In this document: piece after piece, positions 15,338-23,182 of the stretch
How the letters are laid out: every line of letters starts with the position of its first letter
Numbering within the stretch: the first letter of the stretch is position 1
DNA from: JANNWF01 sp052390415
GTDB taxonomy: Bacteria; Pseudomonadota; Gammaproteobacteria; Xanthomonadales; Xanthomonadaceae
DNA: 29,361 bases
Direction: 5' to 3'
Assembly (NCBI GenBank): GCA_052390415.1
Contig: JBQTGY010000091.1
Location: 1 to 29,361 of the forward strand
Made by a program: the position numbers and the translations under genes
The notes under the pieces: generated by a model
What the model was told of the DNA's origin: nothing
Database searches by the model: none
Seen by the model: the letters and a program-made list of their open reading frames with translations, nothing else

Positions 15338-16596
15338 TGGCCGGCATTCTGATTTCCGGTGGCGAGCCGATCAACGGCGACATCATCATTTCGGGTGCCA
15401 AGAACGCCGTGCTGCCGATTCTTGCGGCCGGCTTGCTGGCCGATGGCCCGATGGATATCGGCAATGTGCCGCACTTGCACGATGTCACCACGACCATGGA
15501 GTTGCTGGGGCAAATGGGCGTCGATCTGGCGATCGATGACCGCATGCGCATTCATCTGGACTCGCGGCCGGCAGATCGTTATTACGCGCCGTATGACCTG
15601 GTGAAAACCATGCGCGCGTCGATCCTGGTGCTGGGACCGCTGCTGGCGCGATTCGGTCGCGCTGAAGTGTCGCTTCCGGGCGGTTGTGCGATTGGCTCGC
15701 GGCCCGTCGATCAACACATACGCGGCCTTGCCGCGCTGGGTGCAGATATCAGCGTCGAAGGCGGTTACATCCGAGCGCGCTGCAAACGCCTGCGCGGTAC
15801 CCGCATCGTGATGGATCTGGTCACCGTCACCGGTACCGAGAACATCATGATGGCGGCCACTCTCGCCAGCGGCACCACCATCATCGAAAACGCGGCGCAA
15901 GAGCCCGAGGTCGTCGATCTGGCCAATTGCTTGAACGCGATGGGCGCAAGGATCGGCGGTGCGGGCACGGCGACCTTGGTGATCGACGGTGTCGAACGCT
16001 TGAATGGCTGCCGCTATGACGTGCTGCCTGATCGCATCGAAACAGGCACCTTCCTGGTTGCCGCCGCCATGACCGGCGGCCGCGTGCTGGCCAAACGCGC
16101 ACGCGCTGATACGCTGGACGCCGTGCTCGCCAAGCTCGAAGAGGCCGGCGCGCACGTCAACACCACGGTTGATACCATCGAGGTTGACATGCGCGGCAAA
16201 CGGCCGTTGGCGGTCAACCTGACCACGGCGCCGTATCCCGCATTTCCCACCGATATGCAGGCGCAATTTGTGGCCATGAACGCGGTCGCCGAAGGCGTTG
16301 GCATCGTCACCGAAACCGTGTTCGAGAATCGCTTCATGCACGTACAGGAATTGCAGCGCCTGGGTGCCGACATTCGCGTGGAAGGCAAGTCCGCCATCAT
16401 CCGTGGCGTCGATCACCTGAGTGCCGCACCCGTGATGGCGACCGACCTGCGTGCCTCCGCCAGTCTGGTGCTGGCCGGGCTGGTCGCTCGCGGCGACACC
16501 TTGGTCGACCGCATCTATCACATCGATCGCGGTTACGAGAACATCGAAGAGAAGCTGGGTTCGTTGGGTGCGCGGATTCGGCGGTTGCCGAACTGA
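15337..16596 (+). CDS. murA: UDP-N-acetylglucosamine 1-carboxyvinyltransferase
   Basis: A 419-residue cytoplasmic enzyme that transfers enolpyruvate from PEP to UDP-GlcNAc, the first committed step of peptidoglycan synthesis. Catalytic-site features are all present: Lys22-Asn23 (GAKNAVLPI), Arg93 (TMRAS) and Cys117 in LPGGCAIGSRPVD, the residue attacked by fosfomycin. The C-terminal domain retains PYPAFPTDMQAQF and HIDRGYENIEEKL. Length is standard. It is translationally coupled to ibaG and converges with the DUF3108 gene. Confidence 0.98.
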   Translation: MAGILISGGEPINGDIIISGAKNAVLPILAAGLLADGPMDIGNVPHLHDVTTTMELLGQMGVDLAIDDRMRIHLDSRPADRYYAPYDLVKTMRASILVLGPLLARFGRAEVSLPGGCAIGSRPVDQHIRGLAALGADISVEGGYIRARCKRLRGTRIVMDLVTVTGTENIMMAATLASGTTIIENAAQEPEVVDLANCLNAMGARIGGAGTATLVIDGVERLNGCRYDVLPDRIETGTFLVAAAMTGGRVLAKRARADTLDAVLAKLEEAGAHVNTTVDTIEVDMRGKRPLAVNLTTAPYPAFPTDMQAQFVAMNAVAEGVGIVTETVFENRFMHVQELQRLGADIRVEGKSAIIRGVDHLSAAPVMATDLRASASLVLAGLVARGDTLVDRIYHIDRGYENIEEKLGSLGARIRRLPN

Positions 16597-16611
16597 CGTC
16601 GAGCGGAACTC

Positions 16612-16635
16612 GCCAGGCCGGGCTGCGAGCCTGGC
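16612..16635. terminator. Candidate bidirectional terminator between murA and the DUF3108 gene
   Basis: GCCAGGC (16612-16618) and GCCTGGC (16629-16635) are perfect inverted copies around a 10-base loop, in the 54-base gap between convergent genes. CAGGCC/GGCCTG gives an alternative pairing. There is no strong T-run on either side, so intrinsic termination is plausible but not proven. Confidence 0.5.
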
Positions 16636-16650
16636 CTGATCAACGGCGCT

Positions 16651-17391
16651 TTATTGCGTCAAGGTGACCAGTTTCAATTCGTAACTCGGCTTGCCCTCTT
16701 CAATCTGTCGCAAGCGCACAGGTGTGGGCGGCAGATTGGCGGCATACCACGCGGTGATGACACGCTTCTTGGCGGGCCGCTCACCGCGCAATTGCACGGT
16801 GTCGTAGGTGCCTGCGGGCACCTTGGTCTTTGCGAGCGTGCCGACCGTATAGTCCACGGCTTCGGCGCTGCCACGTTCGTACAGGCGATACTCCAGCCGG
16901 CTTGCGGCCGGTGCGGTGGCACTGTCGACAGCCAGCAATACATTGAGTAACCCGGCGTTGACCACGCGGTCCGCCAGCGGCGTGGGTGCGCGTTCATGCG
17001 CCTTGAGATCACCTTCCCAGCGCGCGACACCAGCTTCCCAATCAAACTGTGTGTTGACTTCGCGGCTGCGAATCAACAGCTCACTTTTCGATTGCGCGCT
17101 TTGCAGGCGCGGCCGCCCATCGATCATCTGAAAGCGGGTGGTCTGGGTTGCCGCAAAGCCCGACAGTCTGGCCATGCCACTGGTGCCTTTGGCTTCCACG
17201 GTGTGCAGCCATTGACCGGGTGATTCTTCGACCAGGCGCATGTCGCTGCGACCTTGCGCCTTGCCATCGATGTAAACGTCATACGTGGCGGTGAATGCAC
17301 GCAGCTCGCTGGCGTTTGCCGATGTTGCGCCGGCGATGAGCATTGCGATTCCGAAACAACTGAGCGTCAGGTAGAAGGCTCGGTGAGTCAT
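16651..17391 (-). CDS. Exported DUF3108 domain protein
   Basis: A 246-residue protein of unknown function with a signal peptide at 1-27 (cleavage after SANA), so probably periplasmic. The mature part has the DUF3108 pattern: FTATYDVYIDGKAQGRSDMRL near the start, TRFQMIDGRPRLQS in the middle and the conserved ending VITAWYAANLPPTPVRLRQIEEG. The ATG at 17391 overlaps the purN stop by four bases (ATGA). The longer frame to 17520 would place 43 unrelated residues before the signal peptide. The order purM-purN-DUF3108 occurs in other gammaproteobacteria, but no link to purine synthesis is known. Confidence 0.88.
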   Translation of the reverse strand: MTHRAFYLTLSCFGIAMLIAGATSANASELRAFTATYDVYIDGKAQGRSDMRLVEESPGQWLHTVEAKGTSGMARLSGFAATQTTRFQMIDGRPRLQSAQSKSELLIRSREVNTQFDWEAGVARWEGDLKAHERAPTPLADRVVNAGLLNVLLAVDSATAPAASRLEYRLYERGSAEAVDYTVGTLAKTKVPAGTYDTVQLRGERPAKKRVITAWYAANLPPTPVRLRQIEEGKPSYELKLVTLTQ

Positions 17392-18050
17392 TGCTTGCTG
17401 TCCATCAATCTGCCTTCCGTGTTCAACAGCAGTGGCGAACGAATTGGTTTGCCGTCCAATTGTGCGACGCCGTCCCGAAGCGCCAAGCGTCCCTGCGCAA
17501 ACACGCCCACGGTCGCGCACAGCAGCGGATGCTCACGCAGGCGCACCCGGTCGGCCAAGGTTTCGACGCTGTCATCGGCGCGCACGTTGACCTGCGCTTG
17601 CGCGATCACCGGTCCACCGTCGAGCTCGGCCGTCACGAAATGCACGCTGGCACCATGTCGGGCATCGCCGGCTTCCAGCGCGCGCTGATGGGTATGCAGA
17701 CCGCGATGTTTGGGCAACAAGGAAGGATGGATATTGAGCATTTTCTGCGAGCGTCCAAGCAGCGCCGCGCTGCCGAAGATGCGCATATAGCCGGCACAGA
17801 CGATGAGGTCGGGCTGAACAGCGTCAACAGCGGCGAACAGCGCGGCTTCGTGGGCGTCGCGAGTGGCGTAGTCGCGGGGTGAGAACGCCTGCGCGTGGAT
17901 GTCAGCTGCACGCGCGCGACTCAATACAGGTGCCTGTGGCCGATCAGAGAAAACGCCGACCATGGTGATGGGCAATCGGCCGTCGCGAGACGCCTCAAGC
18001 AGCGCAGCAAAGTTGCTTCCCACACCCGAGGCCAGCACGGCGACGCGCAT
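17388..18050 (-). CDS. purN: Phosphoribosylglycinamide formyltransferase
   Basis: A 220-residue enzyme that transfers a formyl group from 10-formyltetrahydrofolate to GAR in purine synthesis. The catalytic triad falls at the same numbers as in E. coli PurN: Asn106 and His108 (LNIHPSLLP) and Asp144 (ELDGGPVI). The N-terminus MRVAVLASGVGSNF carries the phosphate-binding loop. The start is ATG 18050; the frame extends to 18140 but would run into purM and add 30 non-homologous residues. It follows purM by 67 bases and overlaps the DUF3108 gene by four. Confidence 0.96.
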   Translation of the reverse strand: MRVAVLASGVGSNFAALLEASRDGRLPITMVGVFSDRPQAPVLSRARAADIHAQAFSPRDYATRDAHEAALFAAVDAVQPDLIVCAGYMRIFGSAALLGRSQKMLNIHPSLLPKHRGLHTHQRALEAGDARHGASVHFVTAELDGGPVIAQAQVNVRADDSVETLADRVRLREHPLLCATVGVFAQGRLALRDGVAQLDGKPIRSPLLLNTEGRLMDSKQ

Positions 18051-18117
18051 CAAACTCTGTGCGGAAAGCGTCACTGTGGTGAATGCGGTTGCACGCTGGG
18101 AATCCACCAGCGCGCGC

Positions 18118-19155
18118 TCAGCCAATATGCACACGTTCACCCGCGCCAGCGGTCACGACCTGACCGATTCGCCAGTGCGGCAACCCATGCCCATCAAGAC
18201 CCGACTCGACTGCCGCGCACGCATCCGCAGCAACGATCAACACAAATCCGATTCCGCAATTGAAGGTGCGCCACATTTCGGTGTTCGCCACGCCGCCTTC
18301 GGATTGCAGCCAATCGAATACCGGCGGCAGGGTCCAGCTGCTGGCGGCGATGTCCAACCCGAGGCCTTCAGGCACCACACGAATGATGTTTTCCGACAGA
18401 CCACCACCGGTGATGTGCGCCATCGCATGGATCGAATGGTTGGCCAGCAGGTCGAGAACGGGTTTCACGTACAGGCGTGTCGGCGCCATCAGCGCGTCGG
18501 CCAGGCTGACGCCGCCGATGTCGAGTTCCAAGGGTCGCCCCGCACGCTCCAGAATGCGCCGGATCAACGAATACCCATTGGCATGTGGCCCGCTGGCGCC
18601 GATGCCGATCAGCACATCGCCGGCGGCAACCAAGCGGCCATCCAGCAGGTTCGCTTTTTCGACGGCGCCCACACAGAAACCGGCAAGGTCGTATTCGCCC
18701 GGCGGATACATGTCGGGCATCTCCGCAGTCTCGCCGCCGATCAAGGCGCAGCCTGCCATTTCGCAACCCAAGGCGATGCCACCCACTACCGCCGCAGCGG
18801 TGTCGACATCCAGCTTGCCGGTGGCGAAATAGTCGAGGAAGAACAGCGGTTCGGCACCCTGCACCAGAACATCGTTGACGCACATGCCGACCAGGTCGAT
18901 GCCGATGGTGTCGTGGCGACCAAGTTGTTGCGCCAGTTTCAGTTTGGTGCCCACGCCATCCGTGCCTGACACCAGCACCGGTTCGCGATATTTGCCGGAC
19001 AAGTCGAACAGTGCGCCGAAACCGCCCAGTCCGCCCATCACCTCGGGCCGGAAACTGCGCTTGACCAAGGGCTTGATACGCTCGACCAAGGCATTGCCAG
19101 CGTCGATATCTACCCCGGCTTCGCGATAGGTGAGCGGTTTGACTGGGGTGGTCAC
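18118..19155 (-). CDS. purM: Phosphoribosylformylglycinamidine cyclo-ligase (AIR synthetase)
   Basis: A 345-residue ATP-dependent enzyme closing the imidazole ring in purine synthesis. Recognisable PurM segments are YREAGVDIDAGNALVERIK, VMGGLGGFGALF, SGTDGVGTKLKLA, GGETAEMPDMY and AHITGGGLSENI. The start is uncertain. No ATG gives a sensible N-terminus; the GTG at 19155 (VTTPVKPLTYREAG) aligns with E. coli PurM and gives the usual length. The frame continues to 19224 (ATG) and 19362, but the latter would overlap the divergent DUF2066 gene. No good ribosome binding site precedes the GTG. It forms a unit with purN. Confidence 0.94.
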   Translation of the reverse strand: MTTPVKPLTYREAGVDIDAGNALVERIKPLVKRSFRPEVMGGLGGFGALFDLSGKYREPVLVSGTDGVGTKLKLAQQLGRHDTIGIDLVGMCVNDVLVQGAEPLFFLDYFATGKLDVDTAAAVVGGIALGCEMAGCALIGGETAEMPDMYPPGEYDLAGFCVGAVEKANLLDGRLVAAGDVLIGIGASGPHANGYSLIRRILERAGRPLELDIGGVSLADALMAPTRLYVKPVLDLLANHSIHAMAHITGGGLSENIIRVVPEGLGLDIAASSWTLPPVFDWLQSEGGVANTEMWRTFNCGIGFVLIVAADACAAVESGLDGHGLPHWRIGQVVTAGAGERVHIG

Positions 19156-19281
19156 AGGTGCGTCCGGGGTGGCGTCAAGGGGCGCGCAGTTTATCAGGCA
19201 GCATCGACGTGCTCGCTTCCGCATGGACGCCCACGCCGGCATTCGGCACCATGCGGTCACTGTTTGACGAGGAAGGGCGCA

Positions 19282-20358
19282 ATGCGAACACGCATGACAT
19301 GGCTGGGAAGGGTGCTGGTCGGGTTGCTTGCCATTGGCGTGACTTCCTCTCTGCACGCGCAAGCATTGGATGCGTATGAGGGCGAGGTGGCCGTCACGTC
19401 CCAGTCAGAGCAGGATCGACTCACCGCGCTGCCGGCAGCGATGGGCGAAGTCTTCGTCAAACGTACCGGTGATCCCGGCGCGGCCAACGACTCCCGTTTG
19501 AGTTCGGCGTTGGCCGAAGCAGCGGCCTCGGTGTTGCAATACCGCTATCGGCAAGATGAAGCGAGCGGGCGGACCTACTTGATCGCACGCTTCGACGCCG
19601 GCGCGGTGGATCGCGCCTTGAGTTCCGCCGGGCGCACCCTGTGGCCAGAGCCACGCCCGCAGCCAGTGGTCTGGTTGGCGATTGATGACGGCCGCGGCCC
19701 GCGTTTGCTGGGCAGCGCGCAGGCACAAGCCGTGGCGGCGCTCACCTCGCGTGCGGGGCGACGCGGCCTGCGCTTGACCTATCCCTTGCTCGATCTCGAA
19801 GACCAGCAGCGGATCGACGCCGCCAAGGTGTGGTCGGCGGATCGAACCACGGCGCAAGCCGCCGCGATGCGTTACAACAGCAGCACCGTGTTGATGGGCA
19901 AGCTGTATCGCGAAGGCGTGCTGTGGGTGGCCGACTGGCAGGTGCTACAGGACGGCGAGTTGTTGGCGCAGGAATCCACCAGCAATGCGGATTCGGCGGT
20001 GACGCTGGCCGCCGGCGCCGAACTCGCCGCGAATGCGTTGTCGGCTCGTTATGCCATCGATCTCGCCAGCGCTGGCTCTCCGGGTCGATTCAACATTCGC
20101 GTGGCCGGGATTGGATCGGCCGAAGACTATGCCCGCCTGCTTGGCCAGCTGCGCAAGATGCCCATCGTTCGCGAAGTCGAACTCAACAGCGCGCAAGCGG
20201 ACGCCATGTTGCTGGCCATCGACCTCTCCACTGGCATCGAAGGCTTCACCCGCAGCGCCAATGGCATAGGCTTGTTGACAGCCGATGCGGTGGCCAACAC
20301 GGCCACCTCGATTGACATCGACCCCAACGAAGTACACCGGTTTCGATTGTTGCCGTAG
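19282..20358 (+). CDS. Exported DUF2066 domain protein
   Basis: A 358-residue protein of unknown function. A signal peptide covers about 1-27 (MRTRMTWLGRVLVGLLAIGV, cleavage after LHA), so it is exported. The mature sequence shows the DUF2066 pattern: VTSQSEQDRLTALPAAMGEVFVKRTGD, then VLQYRYR and FDAGAVDRALSSAGRTLWPEPRP, then a second region with DWQVLQDGELL. The ATG at 19282 has GAGGAAG at 19269-19275. A TTG six codons upstream is rejected, because it would place the ribosome binding site inside the gene. It is divergent from purM and 23 bases before the AI-2E family gene, an order seen in other gammaproteobacteria. Confidence 0.88.
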   Translation: MRTRMTWLGRVLVGLLAIGVTSSLHAQALDAYEGEVAVTSQSEQDRLTALPAAMGEVFVKRTGDPGAANDSRLSSALAEAAASVLQYRYRQDEASGRTYLIARFDAGAVDRALSSAGRTLWPEPRPQPVVWLAIDDGRGPRLLGSAQAQAVAALTSRAGRRGLRLTYPLLDLEDQQRIDAAKVWSADRTTAQAAAMRYNSSTVLMGKLYREGVLWVADWQVLQDGELLAQESTSNADSAVTLAAGAELAANALSARYAIDLASAGSPGRFNIRVAGIGSAEDYARLLGQLRKMPIVREVELNSAQADAMLLAIDLSTGIEGFTRSANGIGLLTADAVANTATSIDIDPNEVHRFRLLP

Positions 20359-20381
20359 GCATTCACACGAGTTTTGATTCC

Positions 20382-21554
20382 ATGACCGACACCCAAAAAT
20401 GGCAACTGGTCGCGCTCACCCTGCTGCTTGGCGGGGTGACGTACCTGTTGGCACCGATCCTGACGCCGTTCGCGGCTGCCGCCTTGCTCGCGTACTTGGG
20501 CGACCCACTGGTCGATCGTCTGGAGGCGCGCAAGCTCTCGCGGACGGCGGCTGTGTGCGTGGTGTTCAGCCTGATGACGCTGGCAATCGTGTTGTTCGTG
20601 GTGCTGCTGGTGCCGATGGTGGAGCGCCAGGTCAGCAGCTTCATTGATCGACTGCCGGTGTATTTGGCGTGGGGCCAAGACACCGTATTGCCCTGGATCA
20701 AGGCACGAACCGGGTTTGATATCGAGGGTATCGAGGTCACCAGTCTGGTCGATCTTCTGAAGGAGCACTGGAAGCAGGCCGGCGGCTTCGCGACGGCTGT
20801 GCTCGGTGGATTGTCGAAGTCTGGCTTGGCGGTAGTCTTGTTTCTGACCAACCTCTTGCTGGTGCCGGTGGTGACGTTCTACCTGCTGCGGGACTGGGAC
20901 GTGTTGGTCGCGAGGATCGACCAATTGCTGCCGCGGGCGATCCAACCGGTCATCCATCGACTGGCTGTGCAATCCGACGCCGTGTTGTCCTCTTTCCTGC
21001 GCGGTCAACTGTCGGTGATGCTGGCCTTGGGTGCGATCTACTCGATTGGCCTGACCTTGGTCGGCGTGGATCTGGCTCTGTTGATCGGCATGTCGGCAGG
21101 TTTGGTCAGCTTCATTCCCTATCTGGGCGGCATCGTCGGCGTCGCCGCCGCGCTCATCGCCACCTTGGTGCAACATGGCGACTGGTTGCATGTTGGCTTG
21201 GTGCTGGCCGTGTTTGCGGTGGGTCAGACGCTGGAAGGCTTCGTGCTCACTCCGTGGCTGGTCGGTGATCGGATTGGGATGCATCCGGTCGCGGTGATTT
21301 TCGCGATCATGGCGGGCGGTCAATTGTTCGGATTCCTTGGTGTGTTGTTGGCCTTGCCGGTGGCGGCTATCGTGATGGTGCTGTTGCGTTATGCGTTGGA
21401 GCAGTACCGGCACAGCGAGTTGTATGGCGCGGCGGTGCCGGTGTTGACAGCGGGCGACTTGGGACCCGCTGCAAATCCCGATGCCACCAGCCCCGAGCCC
21501 AGCGTGGCAGTCGCGGTCGAGACCCGCGTTGGCATGCCACCGAATGCCGCGTGA
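20382..21554 (+). CDS. AI-2E family transporter (PerM-like permease)
   Basis: A 390-residue inner-membrane protein. About eight hydrophobic segments are visible: two near 7-45, one near 60-80, a pair around 148-170, and a cluster between 205 and 330. The family's PYLGGIVG motif is in the loop after FIP (FIPYLGGIVGVAAAL). Members include exporters of autoinducer-2 and Na+/H+ antiporters; substrate cannot be told from sequence, so the name is only a family label. The hydrophilic C-terminal tail is proline- and alanine-rich. It follows the DUF2066 gene and overlaps hda in a GTGA junction. Confidence 0.9.
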   Translation: MTDTQKWQLVALTLLLGGVTYLLAPILTPFAAAALLAYLGDPLVDRLEARKLSRTAAVCVVFSLMTLAIVLFVVLLVPMVERQVSSFIDRLPVYLAWGQDTVLPWIKARTGFDIEGIEVTSLVDLLKEHWKQAGGFATAVLGGLSKSGLAVVLFLTNLLLVPVVTFYLLRDWDVLVARIDQLLPRAIQPVIHRLAVQSDAVLSSFLRGQLSVMLALGAIYSIGLTLVGVDLALLIGMSAGLVSFIPYLGGIVGVAAALIATLVQHGDWLHVGLVLAVFAVGQTLEGFVLTPWLVGDRIGMHPVAVIFAIMAGGQLFGFLGVLLALPVAAIVMVLLRYALEQYRHSELYGAAVPVLTAGDLGPAANPDATSPEPSVAVAVETRVGMPPNAA

Positions 21555-22309
21555 GTAAGCCGGCACAATTACCACTCGCGCTGCGCCATCCGATCGAGCA
21601 GCGCTTCCAGTGCTTCTTGCCTGCCGACGCCGCTGAGCCTCCGCTGCTGATTGCGGCGATAAAGGGTGGACAACGGGTCTATATCGATGGGCCAAGCGGA
21701 AGCGGCAAGTCGCATCTTTTGTTGGCTTGCGCCGCGGCGGCGAGCGAGGTCGGCAAGAGCGTTGCTTATCTGCCGCTGGCAACGCTGGGTGCACACGCCT
21801 CGGCCGCGCTTGAGGCACAGGACTGCGCCGACCTGATCTGCATCGATGAACTCGACGCCGTTCATGGCGCTTCTCTGACACCACAGCGGTCGAGCCAGCA
21901 CGCGGATTCCGCCGAGCCAAGTCCTGGGAATACGGAAGTCGAGCGCGCGCTTTTCGCTTTACACAACCGTCAGGGCGACGCCGGCGGCACACTGATCTAC
22001 GCTGCCCGGGCTGCCCCTGCCGAACTTGCCATCGATTTGCCCGATCTGCGTTCGCGGCTGGCCCATTGCCTGCGACTCACATTGAAGCCGCTGTCCGAGC
22101 CACAACGGCGCGAGCTGTTGGTCGCCCGCGCGCAACGTCGTGGTCTCGCGCTTGAAGACGCGGCGCTGGACTACCTGTTCCGCCGCGTCGGCCGTGATCT
22201 GGCCACGCTCACAACCCTACTGGACCAGCTTGACCGCGAAAGCCTGGCTGCCAAACGGCGACTGAGCGTGCCATTCCTGCGTGAAGTGTTGGAGCGCGGA
22301 GTGGCCTGA
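21551..22309 (+). CDS. hda: DnaA regulatory inactivator Hda
   Basis: A 252-residue AAA+ protein related to DnaA domain III that, bound to the sliding clamp, stimulates hydrolysis of DnaA-bound ATP and limits re-initiation. The N-terminus has a clamp-binding motif (QLPLAL, 6-11). Walker A is GPSGSGKS (47-54), Walker B is LICIDELDAV and the sensor II region ends RRLSVPFLREVLE. Compared with E. coli Hda it carries an extra stretch of about 20 serine/proline/glutamine-rich residues (around 106-127) between Walker B and the helix ALFALHNR. The start is GTG 21551, overlapping the upstream stop. It is the last gene of DUF2066-perM-hda and converges with murU. Confidence 0.93.
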   Translation: MSKPAQLPLALRHPIEQRFQCFLPADAAEPPLLIAAIKGGQRVYIDGPSGSGKSHLLLACAAAASEVGKSVAYLPLATLGAHASAALEAQDCADLICIDELDAVHGASLTPQRSSQHADSAEPSPGNTEVERALFALHNRQGDAGGTLIYAARAAPAELAIDLPDLRSRLAHCLRLTLKPLSEPQRRELLVARAQRRGLALEDAALDYLFRRVGRDLATLTTLLDQLDRESLAAKRRLSVPFLREVLERGVA

Positions 22310-22357
22310 ATCTCGATTGTCGATCGACGTTCAGCCCGAAGCGGAGGCCGCACCCTA

Positions 22358-22446
22358 GCCAATAGCTTTGGCTATTGGCCTCGCTCGGGAGCGGCGTCCA
22401 TCACGCCCATCCCGTCGCGATCCCACTTCCGCTTCATCCGTTACAG
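22358..22446 (-). repeat. 89-bp dispersed repeat, copy 1
   Basis: This segment is the reverse complement of 29222-29310 with 87 of 89 positions identical. Read on the minus strand it starts CTGTAAC, contains GGCGTGATGGACGCC and a CGCTC/GAGCG dyad, and ends in a hairpin with perfect 9-bp arms (22358-22366 GCCAATAGC, 22371-22379 GCTATTGGC) and a 4-base loop. The last sense codon and stop codon of murU lie inside its first bases. The hairpin sits between convergent hda and murU and may serve as their terminator. The structure is REP-like. Confidence 0.93.
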
Positions 22447-23142
22447 GCCACAGTCGTTGTCGAGCGCAGCCAAACGCGCTGGTGTGCCGACATCGGTCCA
22501 ACGGCCTTGATGATGCTCGGCCCTGATTTGATTGCTACGGATGCCGGCAAACAGCAGCGGCGCGAGTTTGAAGCGCGGTGGTTGTTGGTCGCTGCCGGCA
22601 GCTTGGCCAATCACTTCACGCCAACCGTGCAGCAAGGCAGGTCGATAGACGCCGATGCCAGAAAACGTGAGGCGTGGCTCGCCATCGGCGACCAGGCGCT
22701 GATCTGCACTCAAAGCAAAGTCGCCACGCGGGTGATGCTCGGGATTGTCGACCAGCACCAGATGGGCCAAACCATTCGGTTCGCGCGGCAGGGCCTTGAG
22801 ATCGTAATCGGTCCAGATATCGCCATTGATGGCGATGAACGGAACGTCGCCGAGTTGGGGCAGGGCATTGAGCATGCCGCCGCCGGTTTCCAGCGGCTCG
22901 TCGCCTTCGTATTCGAAGTGCAGGCGCAATCCCCAGCGTGTTCCATCGCCCAATTGCGGCGCAAAACAATGGGCCAGGTGCGAGGTGTTGACCACAACGT
23001 CGGTCACGCCGAGCGCCGCCAGTTTTTCCAGATGCCAGACGATCAATGGTTTGCCGCCGACTACCAACAAGGGTTTGGGCGTGTGATCGGTAAGCGGTCG
23101 CATACGTTCGCCGCGACCGGCGGCGAAGATCAGCGCCTTCAT
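22441..23142 (-). CDS. murU: N-acetylmuramate alpha-1-phosphate uridylyltransferase
   Basis: A 233-residue nucleotidyltransferase that would make UDP-MurNAc from MurNAc-1-phosphate in the MurA-bypassing recycling route described in Pseudomonas. The signature AAGRGERMRPLTDHTPKPLL (7-26) is followed by NTSHLAH, a GGGMLNALP loop and the metal-binding INGDIW (Asp108). Sequence alone cannot separate it from short mannose-1-phosphate guanylyltransferases, but its partner amgK directly upstream settles the choice. The ATG at 23142 starts exactly at the motif MKALIFAAG. The stop codon at 22441-22443 lies within an 89-bp dispersed repeat. Confidence 0.9.
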   Translation of the reverse strand: MKALIFAAGRGERMRPLTDHTPKPLLVVGGKPLIVWHLEKLAALGVTDVVVNTSHLAHCFAPQLGDGTRWGLRLHFEYEGDEPLETGGGMLNALPQLGDVPFIAINGDIWTDYDLKALPREPNGLAHLVLVDNPEHHPRGDFALSADQRLVADGEPRLTFSGIGVYRPALLHGWREVIGQAAGSDQQPPRFKLAPLLFAGIRSNQIRAEHHQGRWTDVGTPARLAALDNDCGL

Positions 23143-23182
23143 CGCGGATGTCTTGATTGCAGCGGCTTGCCCGCAGTGAGTT

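Noticed and set aside
15283..16521. 412-residue open frame opposite murA
   Set aside because: Antisense shadow of murA, histidine- and glutamine-rich as expected from a complement frame.
17899..18969. 356-residue open frame opposite purM and purN
   Set aside because: It overlaps two clear purine genes on the other strand and has no family features.
20127..21992. 621-residue open frame opposite the DUF2066, AI-2E family and hda genes
   Set aside because: It spans three real genes in antisense and is an arginine/glutamine/histidine-rich low-complexity translation.
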